Assembly (NCBI RefSeq): GCF_050496545.1
Contig: NZ_JBNVZV010000011.1
Location: 72,255-136,254 of the forward strand
Origin: Phycicoccus avicenniae_A
GTDB lineage: Bacteria > Actinomycetota > Actinomycetes > Actinomycetales > Dermatophilaceae
DNA: 64,000 nucleotides
Direction: 5' to 3'
The notes beneath the pieces were generated by a model, which worked only from the letters and a program-made list of their open reading frames with translations, made no database searches and was not told the origin of the DNA. The translations under genes and the position numbers were made by a program. Positions within the stretch are counted from its first letter, which is position 1. Every line of letters starts with the position of its first letter. This document shows positions 31,332 through 40,792 of the stretch, piece by piece.

Positions 31332-34300
31332 CAGTCCGTCATCCCGAAGCCGTGGCCCTCGAGCGGCTCCTCGGCATCCTCCGGGAGCGCCACCTGCACC
31401 GTGATGACCGGCTCCCCCGTGCGCACCAGCTGCGCCCGGCCGGTGGGCAGCCGGGCCGGGCGCACCGTCCCGATGAGCTGGCCCTCGGACCGGTCACCGG
31501 AGAAGAGCAGCCCGACCGAGCCGGAGTCCCGCACCGCCGAGAACGCCGGCTCGAAGACGCCCCTGGATGCCCCCGCCGTGCGGCGGGCCAGCACGACGTG
31601 CAGGTTCACCTCGCCGGCCATCGCGACGAACGGGACGAGCGCCTGCAGCGGCGACCCTCCACCCGCCGTGACGACCTCGTAGTCATCGACCACGACGACG
31701 ATCTTCGGTTGCGGCACAGCCACATCCGAATCCTCACCGCCGTGCGGGACCCGGGACGTCAGCTCCGGGACGAGGGCCGCGACGAGCCGCTCGGCCATCG
31801 TCGAGGACCCTGCGTACGCCCCGAGGTAGTCCTCGGGCACCTCGCCCTTGAGGACGCGGCGCGGGTCGACCACCGCGAAGACGAGCTCGTCCGGCCCGTA
31901 CTGCCCCACCAGCGTCCGGATGACGTGCCGCAGCATCGAGGTCCGACCGGTCTGCGTCGCCGATGGCGACCACGTGCCGGTCCAGGCCCTCGAGGTCGAG
32001 GGCGACGGTCTCGAGCGTCGACTCGCTGAGGCCCAGCGGGACCAGGCCACGACGCCCGGCACGCTCGAGCGCGGAGGCGGGCACGACCGGGGGCAGCAGC
32101 CGCACCCGTTGCGCGGTGCCGACCGCCGTGTCGCGTGCCAGCGCGACGAGCTCGGCCAGACCCTCGGCCGCCGACACGCGGTCGGCCCGACCGTCGACCC
32201 GCGGCAGGGCGACCTGCGCGAAGAGCGCGGTGGGCAGCAGCACCCGACCGGGCGGGGCGTCGCGGAGGGTCTCGCTGAGCGCCCGCCCGACCGCGGACTC
32301 CGTCGGGTCACCGAGCCGCAGCTCGAGCTTGGTCCCGAAGAACGACTGCTGCGCGAGCCGCACCTCGTTCCAGCGGCTCACCGTGGCGACGACGTGGAGG
32401 CCGAGGCCGGCCCCGCGCCGCACGACCTGCTGCAGGAGCCGCTCGACCTCCTCGAACTCCTCCGCGAGCTGGCCGTAGCCGTCGACGAGGAGCACGACGT
32501 CGGCGAGCATCACGCCGTCGGGCACCCGGCCCTCGCGCTGCGCGACCCGGGCGGCCGGCAGCCCGTCGAGGCGCAGCTCGTGGAAGAGCTGCTCGCGCGC
32601 GGCGAGCACGGCCGACACCTCCTCCACGGTGCGCCGCACCACCTCCGGGTCACTCCGCACCCCGATGCCCGCGACGTTCGGCAGCGCGTCGAGGGCCTGG
32701 AGGCTGGAGCCCAGCAGGTCCACGCCGAACACGACGGCATCCAGCGGCGAGTGGGTGAGCGCGAGCGAGGCCGCCAGGGTGCGCAGGACGGTCGTGCGAC
32801 CCGTGCGCGGACCGCCGACGACGAGCACGTGCCCACCGGCCGCCGAGAGGTCGATCTCCCACGCAGCCTGCGCCTGGCGCCGTGGGTCGTCGAGGAGACC
32901 CATCGGGACCCTGAGGTGGCCGGCGTGCGGGATGCGCGCGCCCGCCGAGGTCGCCGACGGCCGGCCCGCGACGTCGTCGAGGGTCAGCTGCGCCGGCAGC
33001 GGCGGCAGCCACACCGCCTGCCCGGTCGCCGGGCGGCGGGCGATCTGGCCGACCATCGTGCCGAGCAGCGTCGGCCCGCTCGGGCCCTCGTCGCCGTCAC
33101 CGTCGTCCTCGGGCGGGCGGGCCACGCCCACCTCGTCCTCGTCGACCGGCGTGCCGTAGGCGGGCACCGGGAGCACCTGCGGCGCGACGTCGACGTCCTC
33201 CTGCTCCTCGGGGAGCGGCCCGGACACGTACCCGGACCGGAAGCGAGAGTAGATCGTCGTGTCGACCTTGAGGTACCCGTACCCGGGCAGCGCCGGCAGC
33301 GAGAAGGCATCGGGGGTGTCGAGGATGGTGCGGCTCTCGGCCTCTGACAGCGTGCGCAGGCCGATCCGGTACGACAGGTAGGTGTCGAGACCGCGCAGCT
33401 TGCCGCCCTCGATGCGCTGGCTGCTGAGGAGCAGGTGCACCCCGATGGACCGCCCGATGCGACCGATCGAGAGGAACAGCTCGATGAAGTCCGGTCTCGC
33501 GGTGAGCAGCTCGCCGAACTCGTCGATGACGACGAGGAGGTGCGGCAGCGGGGGCAGGGACTCGCCGGCCTGGGCGCGCTCGCGGCGCAGGCGCCGGTAC
33601 GCGGTGACGTCGGCGAGGTTGCCGGCGTCCTTGAGCACCTGCTGGCGGCGCTCCACCTCGCCCGACAGGCTCGCGTACACCCGCTCGACGAGCGTCGCGT
33701 CGTCGGAGAGGTTGGTGATGACGCCCGAGACCTGGGGCGCGTCGGCGAAGGGCGCGAACGTCGCGCCGCCCTTGTAGTCGACGAGGACCATCGCCAGGTC
33801 GTCCGGACCGTGCGAGGCGAGCAGGGCCAGGACGAGCATCCGCAACAGCTCGGACTTGCCCGAGCCGGTCGCCCCGACGCACAGGCCGTGCGGCCCCATC
33901 CCGAACTGCGCCGCCTCCTTGAGGTCGAGCATCACCGGCTCGCCCTGGTCGTCGGTGCCGATCGGCACCCGGAGGAAGGAGGTGCGGGTGCGCGGCCCCC
34001 ACAGCCGGTCGAGGTCGAGGCGCTCCGGGTCCTCGACGTCGAGCAGCCCGGTGATCGCGTTGGTGCGGGTCGACACGTCGTGCTCGAGGGAGTCCGGGGA
34101 GAGCCGGAGCCCGGCGAGGTGGCGGGTCAACGTGTCGCACTCGGACACCGACCAGTCGTCGAGCACGACCGCGCGCCGGCTCGGCGGGGCATCACGGCGC
34201 TCGTAGTGGTGCACCTCGGCCCGGTCGGGGTCCTCGCCGGACTGGAGGATGCGCAGCCGGACGTCCTCGGGCTCCTGGCGCCGGTCGTCGACGAGGTGGA

Positions 34301-35351
34301 CGAGCGTGACGCCGAGGTCGGCCGCGCCGTGCTCGCGGTCGCCGAGGGTGATGACGCGCGAGTCCTCGTCGACGTCGAGCAGCACGACGAGCGTGGGCTC
34401 GCGGCCCGCCCGGTCCCCTGACAGGTAGTTGCGGCGGGCCTCGGCGGCCCGACCCAGCCGGCGCCGCAGGTCCTCGCGGAGCATCCGGTCGAGGGTGACG
34501 ACGTCGGGCGCGAGCCGGCGCAGCGGCCCGAGCGGGGTGGTGTGCCGCTGGTCGGCCAGGTGCGGCAGCCAGGCCAGCCAGTCCCAGCGACCACGTCGGG
34601 CGGGGGCGACGGCGGCCGCGAGGTGGAGGTCCTCGGGAGAGACGAACGTCGCGGCCTGCGCGACGAGGATGCGCGCCACCCGCTGCCGGAACTCGGCGTC
34701 CCCGACGACGCTCACCGACCCGACACCGTCGAGGGGCACCCGCACCGGCAGCTCGTCGAGGGTCGAGAAGCGGCCCTCGAGGAGCTCGAGCTCACCGTGC
34801 ATGAACTCGTCGGTCTCGGTGAGGGCGTCGGTGTCGCCCTGCCGCGTGAACTCGCGGACCCGGACGCTGCCCGTGCCGAGGCGGACCGCGAGGAAGTCGG
34901 CGTCCCCGCGGCGGCGCTCCCAGAGGCGCGTGCCCTCGCGGACCAGGGGCAGCAGGAGGGCCGGGTGCGGGTCGGCCTCGCGCGCCGCCTCGACGAGGGC
35001 GTCCTCGCCGTCGCGCAGCCCGGACCGCGTGCGCTCGAGGTAGCCGAGGTAGGCCTCGCGGCGGCGGACGCGCGCCCGGGTCGCCTTGCCGCGCTGCGAG
35101 ACCACCATGACGACCGAGGCCAGCAGCGTCACGACCATCATCAGCGCGCCGACCGCCGCCAGCCCGGAGCCGCGGAAGAGCATCATCACCGTCATCGAGG
35201 CGCCGGCGCCCAGCAGCGGCACGAGGGTCAGCAGCCCCTGGAGGCCGCCCCGACCCTCCGGCATCACGGGCGGGCGCTCGACGACGTGCGCAGAGGGGCC
35301 CGGCGGGCTGGCCGTCGTGCGGGCCGCCCGGTGGACCAGGCGGACGCTCAC
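31331..35351 (-). pseudogene. eccC: Type VII secretion ATPase EccC with frameshift in third ATPase domain
   Basis: The full-length protein would be about 1340 residues: two N-terminal membrane helices, then three FtsK/SpoIIIE-type ATPase domains that drive ESX export. Domain 1 has Walker A GATGSGKSE (near residue 495) and Walker B LLVVIDEFGELL. Domain 2 has GGPRTGRTT (near 845). Domain 3 should read GDAQTGRTS, but two bases are missing near 31955, just after the codons for IGD. The original frame then runs to a stop at 31734, while the correct frame continues to 31331 (HVIRTLVGQYGPDELVF onwards). A GTG at 35351 overlaps the previous stop. It may be a true mutation truncating domain 3 or a sequencing error. 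Confidence 0.85.
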
Positions 35352-36391
35352 GGCCGCGCCACCGCGGTACGGACCGCCCACGCCGCGATGCGCGCGACGT
35401 CGACGGTGGTCTGCGGAGCCAGCAGGGTCGGGTCGAGTGCCGCCGCCCCGGCGAGGTGCCGGTCGTGGTGCAGCACCAGGCCGGTGACCCCGAAGGTGTC
35501 GACGGCCCGCAGGGCCTTGGCCGGCGAGACCCCCGAGGTCGGCGTCGACTTGGAGACGACGACGAGGACCCGCTCGGGGGTCCATCCGTCGCGCAGCGCC
35601 TCCTCGAGGACGACCGCCGCCGCGCCCAGCCCGCGCACGCTGCACTCGCCGACGACGAGGAGCGCCTCGACCCGGGCCGCGGGCTCCGGGAGCCGCTGGC
35701 CGCCGTCGGTGAGGGTCATGCCGGCGACCCGGCGCAGGTCCGTGGCGAGGCGCTCGCCCTCGCCCGCGACCGCGGAGGCCGGCGCGTAGGCGAGCAGCGA
35801 CCGCGACCGTTCGTGGCGCTGGCGCGACCCGGTGGTGACATCGGCGTGCGGCGGCCGCACGAGGCGGTCGGCGAGGCCGATCCGGCCGGGGGCGTCGTCG
35901 ACGAGGGCCACACCGTCGAGGCGGCGGGCCTGCAGCTCGTGGGCCAGGCAGGCCGCGAGGGTCGTGGCCCCGGCCCCGCCGTGCCCGCCGACCACCCACA
36001 GCCGCCGCCCGGTGGAGACCGGCGCCTGCTCCTGCTCCCACGCCTGGGTCAGCTCGCTCGGGGCGGCGTCGGTGCCGACGAGGGCGCCGAGGTGGGCGGC
36101 GACCCGGCCCGCCGCCGACCGGGCCGGGCGCCGGGAGAGCTCGTCGTAGAGGGCCGCCGGACGGCTCCGGCGGGAAGGGCCGGAGGGGTCGGTGGGCTCG
36201 GACGGCGCGTCGGGCGCGGATCCGGCCGGCGGGGCCTCGACACCGGCGGTCTCGGGATCGAGCTCGGCCCCGGCGGAGGGGTCGGCCGCGGCCGAGGGCT
36301 CCAGTGGGGCGGACGGCTCGGCATCGACGCGTGCCGGTGGGCGCAAGGTCGACGGGGTCCACTCCGTGGGGGTCGGGTCGCTGGGGCTCAT
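35348..36391 (-). CDS. MinD/ParA-like ATPase of the ESX locus
   Basis: This is a 347-residue protein. Residues 1 to about 125 are Pro/Ala/Glu-rich and disordered. A deviant Walker A follows (WVVGGHGGAGATTLAACLAHEL), with VALVDDAPGRIGLADRL behind it, as in MinD-like ATPases next to ESX genes (EspI-type). It starts at ATG 36391 after GGAGGAGC and is coupled to eccC by a four-base overlap. It probably assists or regulates the secretion machine in an ATP-dependent way; exact role inferred. Confidence 0.78.
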   Translation of the reverse strand: MSPSDPTPTEWTPSTLRPPARVDAEPSAPLEPSAAADPSAGAELDPETAGVEAPPAGSAPDAPSEPTDPSGPSRRSRPAALYDELSRRPARSAAGRVAAHLGALVGTDAAPSELTQAWEQEQAPVSTGRRLWVVGGHGGAGATTLAACLAHELQARRLDGVALVDDAPGRIGLADRLVRPPHADVTTGSRQRHERSRSLLAYAPASAVAGEGERLATDLRRVAGMTLTDGGQRLPEPAARVEALLVVGECSVRGLGAAAVVLEEALRDGWTPERVLVVVSKSTPTSGVSPAKALRAVDTFGVTGLVLHHDRHLAGAAALDPTLLAPQTTVDVARIAAWAVRTAVARP

Positions 36392-36405
36392 GCTGCTCCT
36401 CCCGC

Positions 36406-37740
36406 TCAGAAGGTGGTCAGGAGGTCGGCGTAGGCACCGAAGGCGCCGACGAGGAGGGGCAGGCCGGCGAGGACCGCGACGGTCTCGACCCGGGCCGCCC
36501 AGCGCCGGCCCGTCGCGGCCGCGAGCGCGCCGGGCGGGCGCGCGACCATCCCGAGCGCGACGACGGCTCCGGCCACGAGGACGACGACGACGGGGACCGC
36601 GCCCACCGACCAGCGCTCGACCCCGACGGCGGCCAGCCCCCCGAGGCCGAGCAGGCCCGCGGCGAGGACGACGACCCGCTCGAGCACCAACGGGAAGTGG
36701 CGGGTGCGCACCAGCCACGCGACGCCCTGGGAGCCGACGAGGGCGAGGACCCACGGGTCGGCCGGCGCCGACAGGGCGGCGGTGCAGAGCGCGGCGCCGC
36801 CCGTGGCCGCCGTGAGCACGACCGCACCGGCCAGGGACAGGTGCGCTGCGGTGACCGCCCGGACCACCCGCCGGCTGCGCAGGTCCAGCCCGCGGCCGAG
36901 GTCGGTGTCGACGGCGAACGCCCCGGTGGTCGCCAGGGCGAGTCGCGGCAGCAGGCCGAGCACGGCCGTCGCCGCGACCGCCACGACCGCCGCCGTGCTG
37001 CCGACGTCGCCCGTGACCACCCACGTCACGCCGCCGGAGACGACGAAGAGCAGCCACGCCGCCAGCGAGGCCAGCCCGGCGCGGGGCTCGTCGAGGCACC
37101 ACGCCGCGCTCAGCCCGACGAGGGGCAGGGCCAGCACGAGCCAGCCGACCGGCCAGGCGCCCTCCGCGAGGGTGGTGAGGACGGCGGCGACGGCGAACGC
37201 CGCCCAGGCCGCCCCGAAGCCCACCCAGGCGGCGGCGCGCGTGGACCACCGGGCAGCAGCGAGGGAGGCCGCGAGCGCGAGCATCCCGACGGTGGCGAAC
37301 ACCGCCGCACGGTCGACGCCCCCGGCCGAGGCCGCCACCGCCGCCGCCGTCCCGAGCAGGAGCGCGGCGACGAGGGCGAGGCCCCACACCCGGTTCGTGG
37401 CGTCCCAGGCCCCGGCCGGCCGCTCCTCCTCGACGGCGTCGACGAGGTCGTAGACCACGGGGTCGGACGGGGCCTCGGCCGCGGCGACGACCCGCAGCTG
37501 GACGCCGTCGCGCAGGCCTGCCTCCCCGAGCGGGCGGGCCGCGGCGAGCACCCGGCCGTCGAGCGTCGCGACGTGCCGGAGGGTGCCGTCGTCGGGATGG
37601 CCGAGCAGCTCGAGGACGACCGGGACGAGGGCGGCGACCGGCCGGTCGGTGGGGAGGACGACATCGACCGCCCGGCCCTCGGCGAGGACGGTGGCGCGCA
37701 GGAAGGGGCCGACGACGTGGTCGGTCGGGGAGGCGCTCAC
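36406..37740 (-). CDS. eccD: Type VII secretion integral membrane protein EccD
   Basis: This is a 444-residue protein. An N-terminal ubiquitin-like domain (about 1-90: LRATVLAEGRAVDVVLPTDR, LRHVATLDGRVL) is followed by eleven or so membrane helices to the C-terminus, the arrangement of EccD that forms the ESX membrane pore scaffold. The GTG at 37740 overlaps the upstream stop (37737-37740). Downstream is the MinD-like ATPase after 14 bases. Confidence 0.88.
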   Translation of the reverse strand: MSASPTDHVVGPFLRATVLAEGRAVDVVLPTDRPVAALVPVVLELLGHPDDGTLRHVATLDGRVLAAARPLGEAGLRDGVQLRVVAAAEAPSDPVVYDLVDAVEEERPAGAWDATNRVWGLALVAALLLGTAAAVAASAGGVDRAAVFATVGMLALAASLAAARWSTRAAAWVGFGAAWAAFAVAAVLTTLAEGAWPVGWLVLALPLVGLSAAWCLDEPRAGLASLAAWLLFVVSGGVTWVVTGDVGSTAAVVAVAATAVLGLLPRLALATTGAFAVDTDLGRGLDLRSRRVVRAVTAAHLSLAGAVVLTAATGGAALCTAALSAPADPWVLALVGSQGVAWLVRTRHFPLVLERVVVLAAGLLGLGGLAAVGVERWSVGAVPVVVVLVAGAVVALGMVARPPGALAAATGRRWAARVETVAVLAGLPLLVGAFGAYADLLTTF

Positions 37741-38060
37741 GAGGGGCTCCCGGTCGTGGTCGGCGTGGGCTGCACGGACGGCGGGGACGTCGGCGTGGTC
37801 GTGGCGGGCGTGGGCAGGCCCGCGCGCGACCGGCCGATCGCCGGGTCGTCGGCGAGCAGGTGCACGACGAAGGCGACGGCGACGCAGACCGCGCAGCCGA
37901 GCACGGCGAGGAAGGCGCCCGCGAGGTGGGTGCCCACCCGGTCGTCCCACGTGCGGCGGAGCCGGTCGGGGCCGTGGAGCAGGGCCTCGGCGAGCCGGCC
38001 GCGGCGCACCCCCGTGGCCTCGATCAGCTGCTCGTCGTAGTTGTCGGCCACCGGCCTCAC
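37737..38060 (-). CDS. Small single-pass membrane protein of the ESX operon
   Basis: This is a 107-residue protein. About 45 cytosolic residues (GRLAEALLHGPDRLRRTWDD) are followed by one membrane helix (LAGAFLAVLGCAVCVAVAFVVHL) and a Pro/Thr/Ser-rich external tail. The layout recalls the N-terminus of EccB, which has a basic helix and one membrane segment before its large external domain, but that domain is missing. It is the first gene of the leftward ESX operon. It could be an EccB remnant or a distinct subunit. Confidence 0.62.
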   Translation of the reverse strand: MRPVADNYDEQLIEATGVRRGRLAEALLHGPDRLRRTWDDRVGTHLAGAFLAVLGCAVCVAVAFVVHLLADDPAIGRSRAGLPTPATTTPTSPPSVQPTPTTTGSPS

Positions 38061-38188
38061 CGATCCTCCGCCGTCCCCGGCCCCGTCGTGCGTCCCCGGG
38101 AGACCGGGCCCCCGACCCGGCGGGGAGCGCGACGGTCTCCGACCGGCAGCCTAACCGGGCCCGCGCGGTGTCGCCGGGGGGTGCCACC

Positions 38189-38234
38189 TTGCGCTGGTTA
38201 CCCGCTGGTAGCACACTGGTGAGCAAGCGCTCAC
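38189..38234 (+). promoter_or_regulatory. Promoter and palindromic operator of the acyl-CoA dehydrogenase
   Basis: TTGCGC (38189-38194), a 17-base spacer and CACACT (38212-38217) form a promoter. GTGAGCAAGCGCTCAC (38219-38234) is a perfect six-base inverted repeat around AAGC just downstream, in the right place to block transcription when bound by a TetR/FadR-type repressor. A 14-of-16 match lies upstream of the EtfD-like gene. Confidence 0.6.
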
Positions 38235-38260
38235 TTTGCGACGTCTCCGGGAGGACCACC

Positions 38261-40132
38261 ATGGGCCACTACAAGAGCAACCTGCGCGACATCGAGTTCA
38301 CCCTCTTCGAGGTGCTCGGTCGCGGCGACGTCCTGGGGTCCGGCCCCTACGAGGAGCTCGACGCCGACACCGCGCGCGAGATGCTCAAGGAGGTCTCCCG
38401 GCTCGCCGAGCACGAGATCGCCGAGTCCTTCGCCGACGCCGACCGCAACCCGCCGGTGTACGACCCGCAGACCCAGGCCGTGACGATGCCGGAGTCGTTC
38501 GCCAAGAGCTTCGCCGCCTACCGCGACAGCGGCTTCTGGAACATCGACCTGCCGGCCGAGCTCGACGGCACCGTCGCCCCGCCGAGCCTGCGCTGGGCCG
38601 TCAACGAGATGCTCCTCGGCGCCAACCCCGCCCTGGCGATGTTCGCCGCCTCGTACTCCTTCGCCAAGCTGCTGCACACCCTCGGCACCCCCGAGCAGCA
38701 GAAGCTGGCGAAGTGGATCGTCGAGAAGGGCTGGCACTGCACGATGGTGCTCACCGAGCCCGACGCCGGCTCCGACGTCGGTGCCGGCCGCACCAAGGCC
38801 GTGCAGAACGAGGACGGCACCTGGACCATCAGCGGCGTCAAGCGCTTCATCACCAGCGCCGAGTCCGACATGGTCGACAACGTCGTGCACTTCGTCCTCG
38901 CCCGTCCCGAGGGCGGCGCGCCGGGCACCAAGGGCCTCTCGCTCTTCATTCTCACGAAGTACGCGGTCGACCTCGAGACCGGTGAGCTCGGCGAGCGCAA
39001 CGGCGTCTACGTCACCAACGTCGAGAAGAAGATGGGCCTGAAGGTCTCCCCCACCTGCGAGCTCACGTTCGGCGGCGAGAAGCCGGCCGTCGGCACCCTG
39101 CTCGGCGAGGTCCACGACGGCATCGCGCAGATGTTCCACGTCATCGAGAACGCGCGGATGATGGTGGGCACCAAGGCGATCGCCACGCTGTCCACCGGCT
39201 ACCTCAACGCGCTCGAGTACGCCAAGGAGCGGGTCCAGGGCGCCGACCTCACCCAGATGACCGACAAGACGGCGCCGCGGGTCACCATCACCCACCACCC
39301 GGACGTGCGCCGCTCGCTGATGCTCCAGAAGGCCTACGCCGAGGGCCTGCGCGCGCTCGTGCTGTTCACGGCGAGCCAGCAGGACATCGTCGACCAGCAC
39401 CTGCTGGCCACCGGGGAGCACACCTTCGAGACCGGCTCGCCGGCCGACGTCGCCAACCGCGTCAACGACCTGCTGCTGCCCATCGTCAAGGGCCTGGGCT
39501 CCGAGCGCGCCTGGGTGCTGCTCGGCACCGAGTCGCTCCAGACCTTCGGCGGCTCCGGGTTCCTCCAGGACTACCCGATCGAGCAGTACGTCCGCGACGC
39601 CAAGATCGACACCCTCTACGAGGGCACGACGGCCATCCAGGGCATGGACTTCTTCTTCCGCAAGATCGTCCGCGACAAGGGCCAGGCGCTGACCCACCTC
39701 TCGACGCAGATGCAGGAGTTCGCCAAGGACCTCGGCGCGCACGGCGGCCGCATCGACCGCGAGCGCGAGCTGCTCGGCCAGGGCCTCGAGGACGTCCAGG
39801 GCATCCTCGGGTTCATGGTCGGCGAGCTGATGAAGTCCGACCCGCGCCAGGGCGGTGAGCTGCCGAACCTCTACAAGGTCGGGCAGAACACCTCGCGCCT
39901 GCTGCTCGGGGCGGGCGACCTCGTCGTCGGCTGGCTGCTGCTGCGCCAGGCGGCGGTGGCCCTCGACGCGCTCGCGGCCGGTGTCGAAGGTCGCGACAAG
40001 GACTTCTACGAGGGCAAGGTGGCGGCCGCGCAGTTCTATGCTCGTCAGGTGCTGCCCCGCCTCTCGGCGGAGCGCGCGATGGCCGAGGCGACCGACAACG
40101 AGCTGATGGACCTGCCCGAGTCGGCCTTCTGA
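38261..40132 (+). CDS. Acyl-CoA dehydrogenase (long FadE type)
   Basis: This 623-residue FAD enzyme catalyses the first step of fatty-acid beta-oxidation. MGHYKSNLRDIEFTLFEVL is the typical start of the large bacterial acyl-CoA dehydrogenases. Then come the substrate/FAD motifs VLTEPDAGSDVGAGRT and WTISGVKRFITSAESD, ENARMMVGTKAIATLSTGYLN, and the C-terminal IDTLYEGTTAIQGMDFFFRK with the catalytic glutamate of YEG. An extra C-terminal domain (about residues 470-623) is usual in this class. GGGAGGACC precedes the ATG. Electrons would pass to ETF and then to the EtfD-like reductase, with which it shares an operator. Confidence 0.95.
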   Translation: MGHYKSNLRDIEFTLFEVLGRGDVLGSGPYEELDADTAREMLKEVSRLAEHEIAESFADADRNPPVYDPQTQAVTMPESFAKSFAAYRDSGFWNIDLPAELDGTVAPPSLRWAVNEMLLGANPALAMFAASYSFAKLLHTLGTPEQQKLAKWIVEKGWHCTMVLTEPDAGSDVGAGRTKAVQNEDGTWTISGVKRFITSAESDMVDNVVHFVLARPEGGAPGTKGLSLFILTKYAVDLETGELGERNGVYVTNVEKKMGLKVSPTCELTFGGEKPAVGTLLGEVHDGIAQMFHVIENARMMVGTKAIATLSTGYLNALEYAKERVQGADLTQMTDKTAPRVTITHHPDVRRSLMLQKAYAEGLRALVLFTASQQDIVDQHLLATGEHTFETGSPADVANRVNDLLLPIVKGLGSERAWVLLGTESLQTFGGSGFLQDYPIEQYVRDAKIDTLYEGTTAIQGMDFFFRKIVRDKGQALTHLSTQMQEFAKDLGAHGGRIDRERELLGQGLEDVQGILGFMVGELMKSDPRQGGELPNLYKVGQNTSRLLLGAGDLVVGWLLLRQAAVALDALAAGVEGRDKDFYEGKVAAAQFYARQVLPRLSAERAMAEATDNELMDLPESAF

Positions 40133-40147
40133 CCGGCCCCCACGACC

Positions 40148-40228
40148 CCGGGTCGGGAGCGCAGCCCGGAGCGCGCTCCCGACCCGGCCCCACACGCCGA
40201 CGGCCCGCCCCCTGAGGGGCGGGCCGTC
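40148..40228. terminator. Two hairpins between convergent genes
   Basis: CCGGGTCGGGAGCGC (40148-40162) pairs with 40173-40187. GACGGCCCGCCCC (40199-40211) pairs with 40216-40228 over a four-base loop. Together they make a strong terminator pair serving the acyl-CoA dehydrogenase and the leftward DUF6458-like gene. Confidence 0.75.
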
Positions 40229-40247
40229 GTCGTCGGTGCGGTGGGCG

Positions 40248-40496
40248 TCAGCGGGGGTCGACGTCCGTCCGGTCGACGCGAGTGCCGGTCGAGGGGTCGA
40301 CGGTGGACTGGCGCGTGGCGCTGTAGCCGCGATTGCTGCGGCCGCGCATCGCGAAGGACAGGAGGATGGCGACGACGCCGGCCGCCATGAGGATGAAGCC
40401 GAGGGTGTCGTCGTCGATGCCGGGGAGGTCGATGTTGAGCGCGAAGGACAGGATCGCGCCGATGACGATCAGGACGATGCCGAGGCCGATGTACAT
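40248..40496 (-). CDS. DUF6458-like small membrane protein
   Basis: This is an 82-residue protein with two membrane helices (MYIGLGIVLIVIGAILSFAL and LGFILMAAGVVAILLSFAM) joined by a short acidic loop (DLPGIDDDTLG), then a polar tail rich in Arg, Ser, Thr and Asp. This is the pattern of the DUF6458 family common in actinobacteria; function unknown. AGAGGAG precedes the ATG. It is separated from two other small membrane genes upstream by a 105-base promoter region. Confidence 0.8.
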   Translation of the reverse strand: MYIGLGIVLIVIGAILSFALNIDLPGIDDDTLGFILMAAGVVAILLSFAMRGRSNRGYSATRQSTVDPSTGTRVDRTDVDPR

Positions 40497-40562
40497 GGGG
40501 GTCTCCTCTGGGTACGGGGTCGGCTGGTGCGACGACCATAGCCCCGCGGAGCGGCCACGTCT

Positions 40563-40580
40563 AAGGTTTGTGCAAACTTT
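40563..40580 (-). promoter_or_regulatory. AT-rich inverted repeat upstream of the DUF6458-like gene
   Basis: AAGGTTTGTGCAAACTTT has half-sites AAGGTTTG and CAAACTTT around TG, seven of eight positions symmetric. It stands out in a GC-rich setting 67 bases before the start codon at 40496 and is probably an operator or promoter element. The binding protein is unknown. Confidence 0.4.
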
Positions 40581-40601
40581 GTGCGGCGCGTCGCCGTGGC
40601 G

Positions 40602-40787
40602 TCAGGAGCCGCCGCCGCCGTACCCCAGGCCGGGCCCTCCGCGGTGCTGGCCCTGGACGGCGGCCGACTCCGCGCCGAAGGGCGCCTCGCCGGTGAACTC
40701 CCCCGTGCTGCCGCTGGCCCGGCGACGGCGCTCGATCAGCAGCCCGAGGACGACGATCACGACCAGCAACCCGATGACCCACCACAT
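40602..40787 (-). CDS. Very small membrane protein (61 residues)
   Basis: This short protein has one membrane helix (WWVIGLLVVIVVLGLLIE) followed by a basic RRRR stop-transfer signal and a glycine-rich tail ending GYGGGGS. It starts five bases after the stop of the similar 64-residue gene upstream, and the two share the tail words E, S/A, AAxQ. They look like tandem paralogues or partners. No ribosome site is obvious, so coupling to the upstream gene is likely. Function unknown. Confidence 0.6.
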   Translation of the reverse strand: MWWVIGLLVVIVVLGLLIERRRRASGSTGEFTGEAPFGAESAAVQGQHRGGPGLGYGGGGS

Positions 40788-40792
40788 GGCGC

